Below are positions 1 through 9,071 of a DNA stretch of 64,000 nucleotides, piece by piece. The position numbers were made by a program, and so were the translations under genes. Source of the DNA: Streptococcus alactolyticus (GTDB lineage: Bacteria; Bacillota; Bacilli; Lactobacillales; Streptococcaceae). The notes under the pieces are model-generated. The model was not told the DNA's origin, made no database searches, and worked only from the letters and a program-made list of their open reading frames with translations. Position 1 is the stretch's first letter. Every line of letters begins with the position of its first letter. Where the stretch lies: contig NZ_JAAXMT010000004.1 of the NCBI RefSeq assembly GCF_012277075.1, positions 62,001 through 126,000 of the forward strand, given 5' to 3'.

Positions 1-495
1 ACCAATACCTACAACAACGAAGAGCCAACTGCCAGCCGTAAAGTAGTCGAAACCATTTTAAACAGTGATATGATTGTGCTGGGGCCAGGTTCTCTCTTTA
101 CTTCGATTTTGCCTAACTTGGTTATCCCAGAAATCAAGCAAGCTCTGCTGGATACGTCTGCTGAGGTGGCTTATGTGTGTAATATCATGACACAATACGG
201 CGAAACCGAGCATTTTACCGATGCCAACCACGTGGAAGTCTTGAACCGTCACTTAGGACAAGATGCCATTGACACCGTTTTGGTGAATATCCAAGAAGTG
301 CCGCAGGATTATATGAATTCCAACCAATTTGACGAGTATCTGGTTCAGGTGGAGCATGATTTTAAAGGACTACGCCAGCAAGTGAAACGTGTGATTTCAT
401 CGGATTTTCTTCGTTTGGAAAATGGCGGTGCTTTTCACAATGGGGACTATGTGGTGCGAGAATTGATGAACCTATTGAGGTCAAAAGAAAGATGA
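1..495 (+). CDS. yvcK: YvcK-family gluconeogenesis/morphogenesis factor, 3' part
   Basis: This is the C-terminal 164 codons of a CofD/YvcK-like protein; the reading frame is open from base 1, so the start lies outside the window. The motif [14 protein letters not shown] matches the conserved nucleotide-sugar-binding region of YvcK proteins. Family members bind UDP-sugars and help coordinate central carbon flow and cell-wall synthesis. The stop overlaps the whiA start by 4 nt (ATGA), the usual rapZ-yvcK-whiA arrangement of Firmicutes, so the two are probably translationally coupled. The assignment rests on the motif plus this neighbour. Confidence 0.93.
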   Translation, partial: TNTYNNEEPTASRKVVETILNSDMIVLGPGSLFTSILPNLVIPEIKQALLDTSAEVAYVCNIMTQYGETEHFTDANHVEVLNRHLGQDAIDTVLVNIQEVPQDYMNSNQFDEYLVQVEHDFKGLRQQVKRVISSDFLRLENGGAFHNGDYVVRELMNLLRSKER

Positions 496-1406
496 GTTTT
501 ACAGTAAAAGTCAAAGAAGAATTGATTAACCAATCGCGGTTTGACAAGAGCGAATTATCAGCCATCATCAAAATGTCAGGGAGTTTGGGGTTAAATGGCA
601 ACCGTTTGACTCTGTCTATCACTACTGAAAATGCCAAAATTGCTCGCCACATCTATGCTTTGATAGAAACCCTCTACAAGGTTCAGCCAGAAATTCGTTA
701 CCACCAAAAGACTAACTTACGCAAAAATCGTGTTTACCATGTCTTTGTCGCGACGGACGTCAAAGACATTTTAAATGATTTGCAGTTGGCAGATTCCTTT
801 TTTGGTATCGAAACAGGTATTAATCCCTTGATTTTAGAAGATGATGACAAGGGACGGGCTTATTTACGAGGGGCCTTTTTGGCGACAGGAACCATTCGGG
901 ACCCAGAATCAGGCAAGTACCAGTTGGAAATTTTTTCCGTTTACCAAGACCACGCGGAAGACTTAGCTAATCTCATGCGAAAATTCATCTTGGATGCCAA
1001 GGTCATCGAGCACAAGAGTGGTGCAGTGACGTATCTGCAAAAGGCTGAAGATATCATGGATTTTCTCTTGATTATCGGTGCGGTGGATTCCAAGGATGTG
1101 TTTGAAGAAGTGAAAATCATGCGTGAAACTCGCAACGATGTTAACCGTGCCAACAACGCTGAAACGGCCAATATTGCCAAAACCGTGATGGCCAGCATGA
1201 AAACTATTAACAATATCATCACCATCATGGATACCGTTGGTCTGGATACCTTGCCAATTGAATTACAACAAGTGGCTAAAATCAGAGTGGCTCACCCTGA
1301 TTATTCGCTGCAGCAAATTGCTGACACCTTGGGCAACGGATTAACCAAGAGCGGCGTCAATCACCGTTTGCGTAAAATCAATAAATTAGCAGAAAGTTTA
1401 TCATAA
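492..1406 (+). CDS. whiA: DNA-binding protein WhiA
   Basis: This encodes 304 residues, normal for Firmicute WhiA (DUF199). The N-terminal two thirds resemble a LAGLIDADG homing-endonuclease fold without the acidic catalytic motif, and the C-terminal ~85 residues form a helix-turn-helix ending [19 protein letters not shown]...[10 protein letters not shown]. WhiA binds nucleoid DNA and influences cell division and chromosome segregation. It starts inside the yvcK stop codon. No terminator lies before the dipeptidase gene 18 nt downstream, so read-through is likely. Confidence 0.95.
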   Translation: MSFTVKVKEELINQSRFDKSELSAIIKMSGSLGLNGNRLTLSITTENAKIARHIYALIETLYKVQPEIRYHQKTNLRKNRVYHVFVATDVKDILNDLQLADSFFGIETGINPLILEDDDKGRAYLRGAFLATGTIRDPESGKYQLEIFSVYQDHAEDLANLMRKFILDAKVIEHKSGAVTYLQKAEDIMDFLLIIGAVDSKDVFEEVKIMRETRNDVNRANNAETANIAKTVMASMKTINNIITIMDTVGLDTLPIELQQVAKIRVAHPDYSLQQIADTLGNGLTKSGVNHRLRKINKLAESLS

Positions 1407-1424
1407 TTAGGAGGAAGATGACTT

Positions 1425-2822
1425 ATGTCATGTACAACGATTTTAGTAGGAAAAGACGCTTCTTATGATGGCTCAACCATCATTGCGCGAACTGAAGACT
1501 CACAAAGTGGCGAATTTACCCCAAAACAATTTATCGTGGTGAAACCTGAGGACCAACCTCGCCACTACAAATCAGTTTTGTCATCATTTGAGATTGATTT
1601 GCCTGACAATCCCATGCGTTATACTTCTGTGCCAGATGCCTTGCGCAAGGACGGGATTTGGGGAGAAGCAGGTATCAACGAAGCCAATGTTGCCATGAGC
1701 GAAACTGAAACCATCACGACCAATGCGCGTGTTTTAGGAGCTGATCCGCTCGTTGCATCAGGAATTGGTGAAGAAGATATGCTGACTTTGGTATTACCTT
1801 ATGTTCGCACAGCGCGTGAAGGGGTAAAACGCCTTGGTGAAATTCTTGAAACCTATGGAACTTACGAGTCAAACGGCGTGGCCTTTTCAGATGTCGATGA
1901 AATCTGGTGGCTAGAAACCGTTGGAGGACACCACTGGATTGCCCGTCGTGTGCCAGATGATTGTTACGTGACCAATCCTAACCAACTAGGTATTGACCAT
2001 TTTGAATTTAACAATCCAGACGAATATATGTATTCAACTGGTTTGCGTGATTTTATTGAGGATAACAACCTTGATTTGACTTATTCAAATGAGCATTTCA
2101 ACCCACGTTATGCCTTTGGTAGCCAACGTGACAAAGACCGTCACTACAACACTCCACGCGCTTGGGCTATGCAACGTTTCTTAAACCCTGAAATCAAACA
2201 AGACCCTCGCAGTTTCTTCATTCCTTGGGCACAAAAACCTTATCGCAAAATCACTATCGAAGACGTCAAATACGTGCTTAGCAACCATTATCAAGATACG
2301 GAATTTGACCCTTACGGACCAGAAGGCAATAAGGTAACCCAACGTGCCTTCCGTACCATTGGTATCAATCGTACCAGTCAAACCGCTATTCTTCAATTGC
2401 GCCCTGACAAACCACATGACACCACTGGTATTCAGTGGCTGGCCTATGGCTCAATGCCATTTGGTACAATGGTGCCGTTCTTTACTCAAATTTCAACAAC
2501 ACCAGCCTACTTTTCCAATACAGGTGCCAACGTGTCAACGGATTCCTTCTACTGGGCAAACCGTTTGATTGCTGCCATTGCTGACCCGCATTTCCACCAA
2601 CACGAAGGGGATATCGAAGCCTACGTTGAAAGCACAATGGCGGCTGGTCATGCTCGCATTGGTCGTGTCGATGCTGCTTTGGCTAGAGGCGAAAAAGTAG
2701 ATTTTGACGCTGAAAACCAAGCCATGAGTGATGACGTACAGCAACAAACCCAAGACTTATTGAATAAGGTTCTTTTTGATGCAAGTAACTTGATGACCAA
2801 TCATTTTTCAGTTAGTGACTAA
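1425..2822 (+). CDS. pepD: C69-family dipeptidase (PepD/DipA)
   Basis: This 465-residue protein begins [13 protein letters not shown], placing the catalytic cysteine at residue 3, as in peptidase family C69 (Ntn-hydrolase dipeptidases related to Lactobacillus PepD). Further family motifs include [13 protein letters not shown] and [19 protein letters not shown]. Family members hydrolyse dipeptides in the cytoplasm. I see no signal peptide. The site AGGAGGAAG lies about 9 nt before the ATG. A strong terminator follows directly. Streptococcal paralogues are common, so the symbol names the family rather than one orthologue. Confidence 0.9.
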   Translation: MSCTTILVGKDASYDGSTIIARTEDSQSGEFTPKQFIVVKPEDQPRHYKSVLSSFEIDLPDNPMRYTSVPDALRKDGIWGEAGINEANVAMSETETITTNARVLGADPLVASGIGEEDMLTLVLPYVRTAREGVKRLGEILETYGTYESNGVAFSDVDEIWWLETVGGHHWIARRVPDDCYVTNPNQLGIDHFEFNNPDEYMYSTGLRDFIEDNNLDLTYSNEHFNPRYAFGSQRDKDRHYNTPRAWAMQRFLNPEIKQDPRSFFIPWAQKPYRKITIEDVKYVLSNHYQDTEFDPYGPEGNKVTQRAFRTIGINRTSQTAILQLRPDKPHDTTGIQWLAYGSMPFGTMVPFFTQISTTPAYFSNTGANVSTDSFYWANRLIAAIADPHFHQHEGDIEAYVESTMAAGHARIGRVDAALARGEKVDFDAENQAMSDDVQQQTQDLLNKVLFDASNLMTNHFSVSD

Positions 2823-2834
2823 TATTAAACTAGT

Positions 2835-2870
2835 AAATCCTTTGGGAGCCAGTCTCCCAAAGGATTTTTT
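2835..2870 (+). terminator. Rho-independent terminator after pepD
   Basis: A 14-bp perfect stem (AAATCCTTTGGGAG / CTCCCAAAGGATTT) with a 5-nt loop runs into a T tract. It sits 13 nt after the pepD stop and separates it from adcA. Confidence 0.9.
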
Positions 2871-2909
2871 GCTATTTTGAAAAGAAAACCTTGCAAAAAC
2901 GGGAGAATA

Positions 2910-2944
2910 TGATATACTTAACCAGTAAAATATTAACCAGTTAA
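2910..2944 (+). promoter_or_regulatory. AdcR-type zinc operator and adcA promoter
   Basis: The perfect palindrome TTAACCAGTTAA (2933-2944) matches the streptococcal AdcR consensus, and a degenerate second copy TTAACCAGTAAA lies at 2918-2929. A -10-like TATACT (2913-2918) abuts the second box. AdcR bound to zinc here would block adcA transcription. The palindrome is seen directly; regulation is inferred from the known AdcR regulon. Confidence 0.8.
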
Positions 2945-2957
2945 TAAAAGGAGTGTT

Positions 2958-4475
2958 ATGAAAAGACTGTTTGTAACGATTGTCGCAGGTGTTGCCTTGC
3001 TTTTACTTTGCTTGACAGGAGCCAACAAGCCTGTCGCTGCAGATGATAAAATCAGCGTGGTAACCACTTTCTACCCAGTGTATGAATTTACCAAGGCGGT
3101 CACAGGTGACACAGCTGATGTTACTATGTTGGTAAAAGCAGGAACGGAACCCCATGATTTTGAGCCATCAACCAAAAATATTGCCACTATTTCAGATGCT
3201 GATGTTTTTGTTTATCTAGATGACAATATGGAAACCTGGGTGGATAGCGTGGTATCTTCTGTCAAAGCCCCACAATTGACCGTAGTGAAAGCAACAGGTG
3301 ATATGTTGCTCTTGGCTGGCACGACTGAGGAGGAAGAAGAAGGGGAAAGCCACGAAGGGCACTCTCATGCCTACGATCCCCATGTCTGGTTGTCGCCCAA
3401 GCGTGCAATGATGTTGGTGGAAAATATCCGAGATGCCTTTATCGCCAAATACCCTGATAAAGCTGAAGTTTTTACCAATAATGCAGCAGCCTACCTAACA
3501 GAACTAAGTGACCTTGACGCTTTGTACACGGATAAATTGTCCCAAGCCAAGCAAAAAAGCTTCGTCACTCAGCACGCAGCCTTTGGCTACTTGGCTTTAG
3601 ATTATGGTTTGACGCAAATTCCGATTACAGGTATTTCAGCAGATAGCGAACCGTCAGCCAAACGTTTGGTTAATCTGGCTAAATATGTCCAAAAATACGA
3701 TATCCACTATATTTATTTTGAAAAAAATGCCTCAAGTAAGGTAGCAGAAACCTTGGCGGATGAAACAGGTGTTAAGACCGCTGTCCTCAATCCCATTGAA
3801 AGTTTGACCAGCAAAGAGATGAAATCAGGCGAGAATTACATTAGTGAGATGAAAGCCAATCTCAAGGCTCTGGAATTGACGACAGATGTTGCTGGTAAGA
3901 CCATTAAAGCAGAAGAGGACACCGGCAAAACCGTAGAAAACGGCTATTTTAAAGACAAAGATATCACCGACCGTTCTTTGAAAGATTGGTCAGGAAAATG
4001 GCAGTCGGTTTACCCTTATCTCGTTAACGGTGATCTCGACCAAGTCTGGGAATACAAGGCTCAGTTGTCAAAAGGGGAAAAAACAGCTGAGGAATACAAA
4101 GACTATTACACCACAGGCTATCAGACCGACGTTGACCACATCAATATTAATGGCAAAAAGAATACCATCACCTTTATCAAAGGCGACCAAAAGTATCAAT
4201 TTACTTATAAATACAGTGGCTATAAGGTCTTGACCTATGAAAAAGGCAATCGTGGCGTGCGTTACCTATTTGAAACCGACGATCCAAATGCTGGTGAATT
4301 CAAATACGTGCAATTTAGCGACCACAATATCTCTGAAACAGATTCGACCCATTTCCACATTTTCTGGGGTGGTAAAAGCCAAAAAGCCCTCTTGAAAGAG
4401 ATGTCGCATTGGCCTACCTATTACCCTGATAATTTGACTGGAAAAGAAATCGCCCAAGACATGGTTGCTCACTAA
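2958..4475 (+). CDS. adcA: Zinc ABC transporter substrate-binding protein AdcA with C-terminal ZinT domain
   Basis: This 505-residue protein carries a ZnuA-type domain (about residues 30-310: VVTTFYPVYEFTK, GTEPHDFEPS, a loop with acidic and His residues EGESHEGHSHAYDPH, and QHAAFGYLA) followed by a ZinT/YodA domain (about 320-505: NGYFKDKDITDRSLKDWSG, HFHIFWGG). It captures Zn2+ outside the membrane for an AdcBC transporter, which is not in this window. The signal region (residues 1-28) lacks a good lipobox: its only Cys is preceded by LLL. VAA-DD looks like a signal peptidase I site, as in S. pyogenes AdcA. It starts just downstream of an AdcR-type operator. Confidence 0.95.
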   Translation: MKRLFVTIVAGVALLLLCLTGANKPVAADDKISVVTTFYPVYEFTKAVTGDTADVTMLVKAGTEPHDFEPSTKNIATISDADVFVYLDDNMETWVDSVVSSVKAPQLTVVKATGDMLLLAGTTEEEEEGESHEGHSHAYDPHVWLSPKRAMMLVENIRDAFIAKYPDKAEVFTNNAAAYLTELSDLDALYTDKLSQAKQKSFVTQHAAFGYLALDYGLTQIPITGISADSEPSAKRLVNLAKYVQKYDIHYIYFEKNASSKVAETLADETGVKTAVLNPIESLTSKEMKSGENYISEMKANLKALELTTDVAGKTIKAEEDTGKTVENGYFKDKDITDRSLKDWSGKWQSVYPYLVNGDLDQVWEYKAQLSKGEKTAEEYKDYYTTGYQTDVDHININGKKNTITFIKGDQKYQFTYKYSGYKVLTYEKGNRGVRYLFETDDPNAGEFKYVQFSDHNISETDSTHFHIFWGGKSQKALLKEMSHWPTYYPDNLTGKEIAQDMVAH

Positions 4476-4518
4476 TCACAAAAGCTTGAAGTTAGAAACT
4501 TCAAGCTTTTGTGATTAG
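4472..4518. terminator. Bidirectional terminator between adcA and rpmE2
   Basis: A perfect 20-bp inverted repeat with a 7-nt loop (TTAGAAA) includes the adcA stop codon in its left arm. Its symmetry suits the convergent genes on either side. The inner arms contain AAAAGCTTGAAG / CTTCAAGCTTTT, giving a T tract on each strand. Confidence 0.85.
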
Positions 4519-4545
4519 TGCCTTGAATTGATAAGAAACGTACAC

Positions 4546-4574
4546 AAAAAACCACTCGATTTCTCGAATGGTTT
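4546..4574 (-). terminator. Rho-independent terminator after rpmE2
   Basis: On the minus strand the stem AAACCATTCGA / TCGAGTGGTTT (one mismatch, 4-nt loop) is followed by a run of T. It lies about 20 nt past the rpmE2 stop. Confidence 0.75.
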
Positions 4575-4593
4575 AAGTCGTAAATCGTACTTC

Positions 4594-4836
4594 TTATTTG
4601 AAGCCGTATTTTTTGTTGAAACGATCCACACGACCATCTGCTTGAGTGAATTTTTGACGACCTGTGTAGAATGGGTGTGAATCTGATGAAATTTCCACAC
4701 GGATAAGTGGGTAAGTAGCACCTTCGAATTCTACAGTTTCGCTAGATGATTTAGTAGAACCGCTAAGGAATTTGTAACCAGTAGTTGTATCCATAAATAC
4801 TACTGGACGGTATTCTGGGTGAATGTTTTGTCTCAT
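4594..4836 (-). CDS. rpmE2: Ribosomal protein L31 type B (zinc-independent)
   Basis: This encodes 80 residues, [20 protein letters not shown]..., with FKCGS-type cysteines absent, so it is the C-minus (YtiA-like) form that needs no zinc. It is a component of the 50S subunit. Zinc-free L31 paralogues are typically used when zinc is short, which fits its position beside adcA. I see no convincing AdcR box in front of it, so zinc control of this copy is not shown. Its promoter is plausible at 4897-4925. Confidence 0.95.
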   Translation of the reverse strand: MRQNIHPEYRPVVFMDTTTGYKFLSGSTKSSSETVEFEGATYPLIRVEISSDSHPFYTGRQKFTQADGRVDRFNKKYGFK

Positions 4837-4896
4837 TTTAAAAAAGATTTCCTTTCTGCCATGATACTTTCCGCATCATAGTTATTTAACTCTTAC

Positions 4897-4925
4897 ATTT
4901 TATCAAATAAATACGTCCTTGGCAA
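4897..4925 (-). promoter_or_regulatory. Promoter of rpmE2
   Basis: On the minus strand TTGCCA is followed by a 17-nt spacer and TAAAAT, about 60 nt before the rpmE2 start. Motif quality is good; there is no experimental support. Confidence 0.6.
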
Positions 4926-4964
4926 GTCTTTTCTCCAAATAAATAGAAAAAATAGGACGGTTTT

Positions 4965-5909
4965 CTAGTCTTTTGTGGCTTGCAAGAGGTCTTTGATTTC
5001 TTGGAAAATGGATTCGTTTTCTTCCAAGCTGTAAGAGTTGGCCCCGCTGGCAAGAGGGTGTCCGCCACCGTCGTGACGTTTGGCAATTCCGTTGATGACT
5101 TGTGTTTTACTTCTGAGGTGAACGCGATAATGACCGTCAGCTTGCTCAACGAAAACACCCCAAGATTGAACGGTATCGATTTTGCCAGGAAGGTTCACGA
5201 TAGCAGAGGTTTCTGCTTCGGTCACGTTAAATTCCTTGAGCACGTCTTGTGTTAATAGCACACGCGCAGCCCCATTATCATCTACTTCAAGGTGTTCCAA
5301 AACATAACCTTGGAGTTTAGCAATTTTCAATGGGAAGGAATCCATTTGACGGCTCAATTGTGCAAAATCAAAGTCGTAGCTTCTAAGTTTGGCCGCCATT
5401 TGGAAGGTTTTGCTGCTTGTTGCAGGGTAGAGAAAGCGTCCTGTATCACCAACAATACCACAATACAAGAGGCGTGCGGCAGACGTTGGCACGGTCAAAT
5501 GCGTGCTTAAAGCAAGGTCGGTAATGATTTCACTGGCACTAGAAGCACTCGTATCCACGTGCATCAAATCTCCGTAAGGGTCATCATTTGGGTGGTGGTC
5601 AATTTTAATGAGAAATTGACCTGTGTGGTAACGCTCGTCATCAACTCGAGGGCGATTAGCCGTATCAGTGACAATAACCAAGGCATTAGCATAGTCATCG
5701 TCGCTGACCTCGTCCATTTGGGCTAACCAAGCAAGGGTTGGTTCATCTTGACCTGTTGCTAAGACGGTTTTAGTTGGAAAATTCTCCCTAATAATATCAC
5801 GCAAGCCCACCTGACTACCGATAGCATCAGGGTCAGGTCTTTGGTGACGGTGAATAATAATGGTGTCATAGGCTTTAATAGCGTCCACAATTTCTGCGAA
5901 TGTATTCAT
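4965..5909 (-). CDS. DHH/DHHA1 phosphoesterase (NrnA/pAp-phosphatase type)
   Basis: This encodes 314 residues from the chosen ATG at 5909, which has GGGAGA about 8 nt upstream; an ATG 15 nt further out lacks a ribosome site. DHH motifs run in order: HQRPDPDAIGSQ (about 25-36), IVTDTANRPR, IDHHPND, and a DHHA1 motif HDGGGHPLASG near the C terminus. The family hydrolyses nanoRNA, pAp or linear cyclic-di-AMP products (pApA). Given cdaA in this window a role in pApA turnover is possible, but the substrate cannot be read from sequence. Confidence 0.88.
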   Translation of the reverse strand: MNTFAEIVDAIKAYDTIIIHRHQRPDPDAIGSQVGLRDIIRENFPTKTVLATGQDEPTLAWLAQMDEVSDDDYANALVIVTDTANRPRVDDERYHTGQFLIKIDHHPNDDPYGDLMHVDTSASSASEIITDLALSTHLTVPTSAARLLYCGIVGDTGRFLYPATSSKTFQMAAKLRSYDFDFAQLSRQMDSFPLKIAKLQGYVLEHLEVDDNGAARVLLTQDVLKEFNVTEAETSAIVNLPGKIDTVQSWGVFVEQADGHYRVHLRSKTQVINGIAKRHDGGGHPLASGANSYSLEENESIFQEIKDLLQATKD

Positions 5910-5950
5910 AATGATATCTCCCATCGTTTTAAAGATTCTCTTATCTTTTC

Positions 5951-5959
5951 ATTATACCA
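5951..5959 (-). promoter_or_regulatory. Extended -10 promoter of the DHH gene
   Basis: The minus strand reads TGGTATAAT, an extended -10 (TGn plus TATAAT), about 40 nt before the start codon. No good -35 is visible. Confidence 0.55.
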
Positions 5960-6081
5960 CACTTTAAAAATGACCTAGGCCATGAATTTTGATAAAAACT
6001 TTACAAAAACAAGATAGAAGACAAGAACGTTCGTCATGTATGATTAATAGAGTAAAAAAGATGTGGAAGGAACCAAAAAGT

Positions 6082-7218
6082 GTGGTAGAAATTGCATTAA
6101 AAAATATTTGCAAAGAATACAAAAATAAGAATTACGCCGTACGAGATGTTAACTTAGATATTTACGATAAAGAGTTTGTGATTTTTGTTGGACCGTCTGG
6201 GTGTGGCAAGTCAACAACTCTTCGCATGATTGCTGGTCTTGAAGAGATTAGCGACGGGGAACTTTGGATTGATGGGGAACTTAGTAATTACTCAGAACCT
6301 AAGGAAAGAGATATGTCCATGGTTTTCCAAAACTACGCTCTTTACCCAAGCATGACGGTTTATGGCAATCTGGCTTTTGCCTTGAAAGTTCGGAAAACGC
6401 CTAAAAAAGAAATCGACCAAAAAGTGCATCAGATTGCTCAAATTCTTGATATCGAACATTTGTTGGACCGCCGTCCATCAGATTTGTCAGGTGGGCAAAA
6501 GCAACGTGTGGCCATTGGTAGTGCCATTATCCGCCGTCCAAAAGTTTTCCTCATGGATGAGCCCTTGTCAAACTTAGATGCCAAGTTGCGTGCGCAAATG
6601 CGTATCGAACTAGCAAAATTGCATAAGGAATTGGGTATCACGATTATTTATGTGACGCATGACCAGACCGAAGCCATGACCCTAGGAACCAAAATTGTTG
6701 TCATGAAAGAAGGGGTCATTCAACAAATCGCGGCACCGTCTGTGCTTTACAATAACCCAATCAACCGATTTGTCGCAGAATTTGTTGGTTCACCGTCAAT
6801 GAATTTCTTTGAGGCTGTGGTTCAAAAAGAAAAAGACCGTGTGGTTCTCATCTTTGGTGAACAACAAGATAAGAAAGTTTACCCAACGCAAGCCGATAGC
6901 CTTCGCTTGAAAGATGTTGTTGGCAAAACCGTGCAATTGGGTATTCGTCCTGAGGATATCCACGAAAAAGCAGAAGCTAGACAAGGTGGCTTTGATACCT
7001 TTAGCCAAGGCATCGTGGAACGTGTGGATTCGCGTGAGTTACTTGGTTCTGAGGTTATTCTTTACTTCCGTGAATCAGAGCGCAACCACTGTGTTCGCCT
7101 AAGCCCTGACAATAACACAGCGGCTGGAGAATCCATTGAATTGTACTTTGACCCTGAGAAAATTCACGTGTTTGATTTAGAAACGCAAGAAAACTTGTTA
7201 TATAGAGAGGAGCTGTGA
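6082..7218 (+). CDS. ugpC: Sugar/glycerophosphodiester ABC transporter ATPase (UgpC/MsmK type)
   Basis: This is a 378-residue CUT1-family ATPase. I choose GTG 6082 (VVEIALKNICKEYKN) because GGAAGGA lies 10 nt before it and family proteins start here; the frame is open 31 codons further upstream without a ribosome site. Walker A GPSGCGKST, signature [12 protein letters not shown], Walker B VFLMDEPLSNLDA, switch His in YVTHDQTEAMTLG, and a C-terminal regulatory TOBE region are all present. It powers the permeases that follow. Streptococcal ATPases of this type may serve several transporters, so exclusivity is unknown. It is first in a cluster whose binding protein is UgpB-like. Confidence 0.9.
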   Translation: MVEIALKNICKEYKNKNYAVRDVNLDIYDKEFVIFVGPSGCGKSTTLRMIAGLEEISDGELWIDGELSNYSEPKERDMSMVFQNYALYPSMTVYGNLAFALKVRKTPKKEIDQKVHQIAQILDIEHLLDRRPSDLSGGQKQRVAIGSAIIRRPKVFLMDEPLSNLDAKLRAQMRIELAKLHKELGITIIYVTHDQTEAMTLGTKIVVMKEGVIQQIAAPSVLYNNPINRFVAEFVGSPSMNFFEAVVQKEKDRVVLIFGEQQDKKVYPTQADSLRLKDVVGKTVQLGIRPEDIHEKAEARQGGFDTFSQGIVERVDSRELLGSEVILYFRESERNHCVRLSPDNNTAAGESIELYFDPEKIHVFDLETQENLLYREEL

Positions 7219-7219
7219 C

Positions 7220-8086
7220 GTGGGAAAAAAGATTAAAAAAATAAGCGTGGGTCCTTATGGTTACCTGGTTCCAAGTTTGCTTATTTTTGCCGTATTCCTA
7301 TTTTATCCATTTTTCAAAACCATTTACCTAAGCTTTTTCAAGACCAATAAACTGGGTGAAGCCAAGTTATTTGTTGGTTTTGAAAACTACCAAAACTTGC
7401 TGCAATCGGATTCTTTCCGCAACAGTTTGGGCGTTACCTTGATTTTTGTGGCGATTGTTGTTCTTGGAGGAATGTTCCTGGGCTTGATTACCGCTCTACT
7501 ATGCAACAAAGCTTTTCCTGGTATTCGTGCCTTTAGTACGGTTTACGCTTTGCCAATGGCGATTGCCTCAAGTTCGGCAGCCATGATTTTCCAAATCATG
7601 CTCCACCCAGCTGTCGGAATTGTGAATAAGCTTTTGGGCTTAGATATCAATTGGTTAAATGATCCTAATACAGCGCTTTACTGTGTGGCTTTCCTAACAG
7701 CTTGGCTAAATAGTGGGATTAACTTCCTGTATTTTTCAGCAGGACTTGGTAATATCGACGATAGCATCTACGAACGTGCCTCTCTTGATGGGGCAAGCCC
7801 GCTACAACAATTTTTCCACTTAACCTTACCAGGTTTGTCACCAATCATGTTTTATACCCTTGTGGTCAACATCATTCAAGCCTTCCAGTCATTTGGACAA
7901 ATCAAAATCTTGACAGAAGGTGGGCCAAACGAAACAACCAACGTGATAGTGTACTCTATTTACCGTGATGCCTTCTTTAACTACAAGTTTGGTAGTGCAG
8001 CGGCACAATCGGTTATCTTATTTATCATTATCATGCTCATCACGCTTGTGATGTTCAAAGTTGAAAAGAAAGGAGTGAAATACTAA
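7220..8086 (+). CDS. ugpA: ABC transporter permease, UgpA-like
   Basis: This is a 288-residue membrane protein with six predicted hydrophobic segments and the CUT1 EAA motif ERASLDGASPLQQFFHLTLP that docks the ATPase. It starts with GTG one base after the ugpC stop region, with AGAGAGGAG upstream. It forms the channel with the next permease. The phrase GGPNETTNVIVYSIYRDAFF is typical of UgpA/MalF-class subunits. The substrate is inferred from ugpB and ugpQ downstream. Confidence 0.88.
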   Translation: MGKKIKKISVGPYGYLVPSLLIFAVFLFYPFFKTIYLSFFKTNKLGEAKLFVGFENYQNLLQSDSFRNSLGVTLIFVAIVVLGGMFLGLITALLCNKAFPGIRAFSTVYALPMAIASSSAAMIFQIMLHPAVGIVNKLLGLDINWLNDPNTALYCVAFLTAWLNSGINFLYFSAGLGNIDDSIYERASLDGASPLQQFFHLTLPGLSPIMFYTLVVNIIQAFQSFGQIKILTEGGPNETTNVIVYSIYRDAFFNYKFGSAAAQSVILFIIIMLITLVMFKVEKKGVKY

Positions 8087-9003
8087 TGGAACAAATGGGA
8101 GAAATGGAACTCTATTGTCAAGAAACGCTCACGCAAGAGCAAATTGTTGATATCAAGGAAACTATGCGTGCCAAGGCTCTAGCTAAGAAAAGGGCTAAAA
8201 CAGGTTTTCGCTTGTTGACCAATATCGTGGTGGCTTTGATTATTTTGTTGCCGCTCTTGTACGCAGTAAGCATTGCCTTTATGCCATCTGGTGAGTTGTT
8301 TACCACTAAGCTAAACCTCTTCCCGAAAAATCCGACCCTTGATAACTTTAAAAATGCCATCACGCAAGTACCGTTGATGCGATTCATCCTGAATTCTTTC
8401 ATCATTGCGAGTTGCATTACGGTTGGTCAGATTATTTCTTGCTCGCTGGCTGCCTTTGCCTTCTCGTTTTTAGAATTCAAAGGAAAAGGCATTCTCTTCA
8501 TGATTGTCATGGCTACCATGATGGTGCCTGGAGAGGCAACTATTATCTCAAACTATTTAACCGTTGGTAAGCTTGGATTATTGGATACTTATCCTGTACT
8601 GATTGTCCCTTACTTGACGTCGGCGATGGGAATTTTCCTCTTCCGCCAATTCTATATGACTTTCCCTAAATCTTTGTATGAATCAGCTAAATTAGACGGT
8701 TGCTCTAACTTGACTTTTATCATCAAAATCTTGCTTCCTTTGACCAAACCAGCGATTGGTGCTATGGCGGTTTACACCTTCATCAACGCATGGAACCTTT
8801 ATATGTGGCCATTGTTGGTAACAGGTTCTGAGTCAATGCGAACTGTTCAGATCGGGATTAGTATGTTAAATAGTGTGGATTCGCAATCTATCACTTTGAT
8901 GATTGCTGGTGTTGTGATGATTATCATCCCATCTATCGCTATCTTTGTTGTTGGTCAAAAACAACTGATTCGTGGCCTTTTCTCAGGTGCCGTTAAAGGT
9001 TAA
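8086..9003 (+). CDS. ugpE: ABC transporter permease, UgpE-like
   Basis: This is a 305-residue CUT1 permease with an unusually long cytoplasmic N terminus (about 45 residues, rich in E, Q and K) before the first membrane segment. The EAA loop reads YESAKLDGCSNLTFIIKILLPL. The start overlaps the upstream stop (TAATG), so translation is coupled. Internal ATGs at codons 4 and 7 are alternative starts. It pairs with ugpA. Confidence 0.88.
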   Translation: MEQMGEMELYCQETLTQEQIVDIKETMRAKALAKKRAKTGFRLLTNIVVALIILLPLLYAVSIAFMPSGELFTTKLNLFPKNPTLDNFKNAITQVPLMRFILNSFIIASCITVGQIISCSLAAFAFSFLEFKGKGILFMIVMATMMVPGEATIISNYLTVGKLGLLDTYPVLIVPYLTSAMGIFLFRQFYMTFPKSLYESAKLDGCSNLTFIIKILLPLTKPAIGAMAVYTFINAWNLYMWPLLVTGSESMRTVQIGISMLNSVDSQSITLMIAGVVMIIIPSIAIFVVGQKQLIRGLFSGAVKG

Positions 9004-9071
9004 GAGAAAAGCATCCGACTTACTCAATTTAATGTGTTAATTAAAATTTTTTAAGGAGATATATAAACCTA

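Noticed and set aside
2958..3045. AdcA as a lipoprotein
   Set aside because: The only early Cys is preceded by LLL, a poor lipobox; an AXA-type cleavage site fits better.
5989..6081. Upstream 31 codons of ugpC
   Set aside because: No ribosome site and no family similarity; GTG 6082 has a good site and the conserved start.
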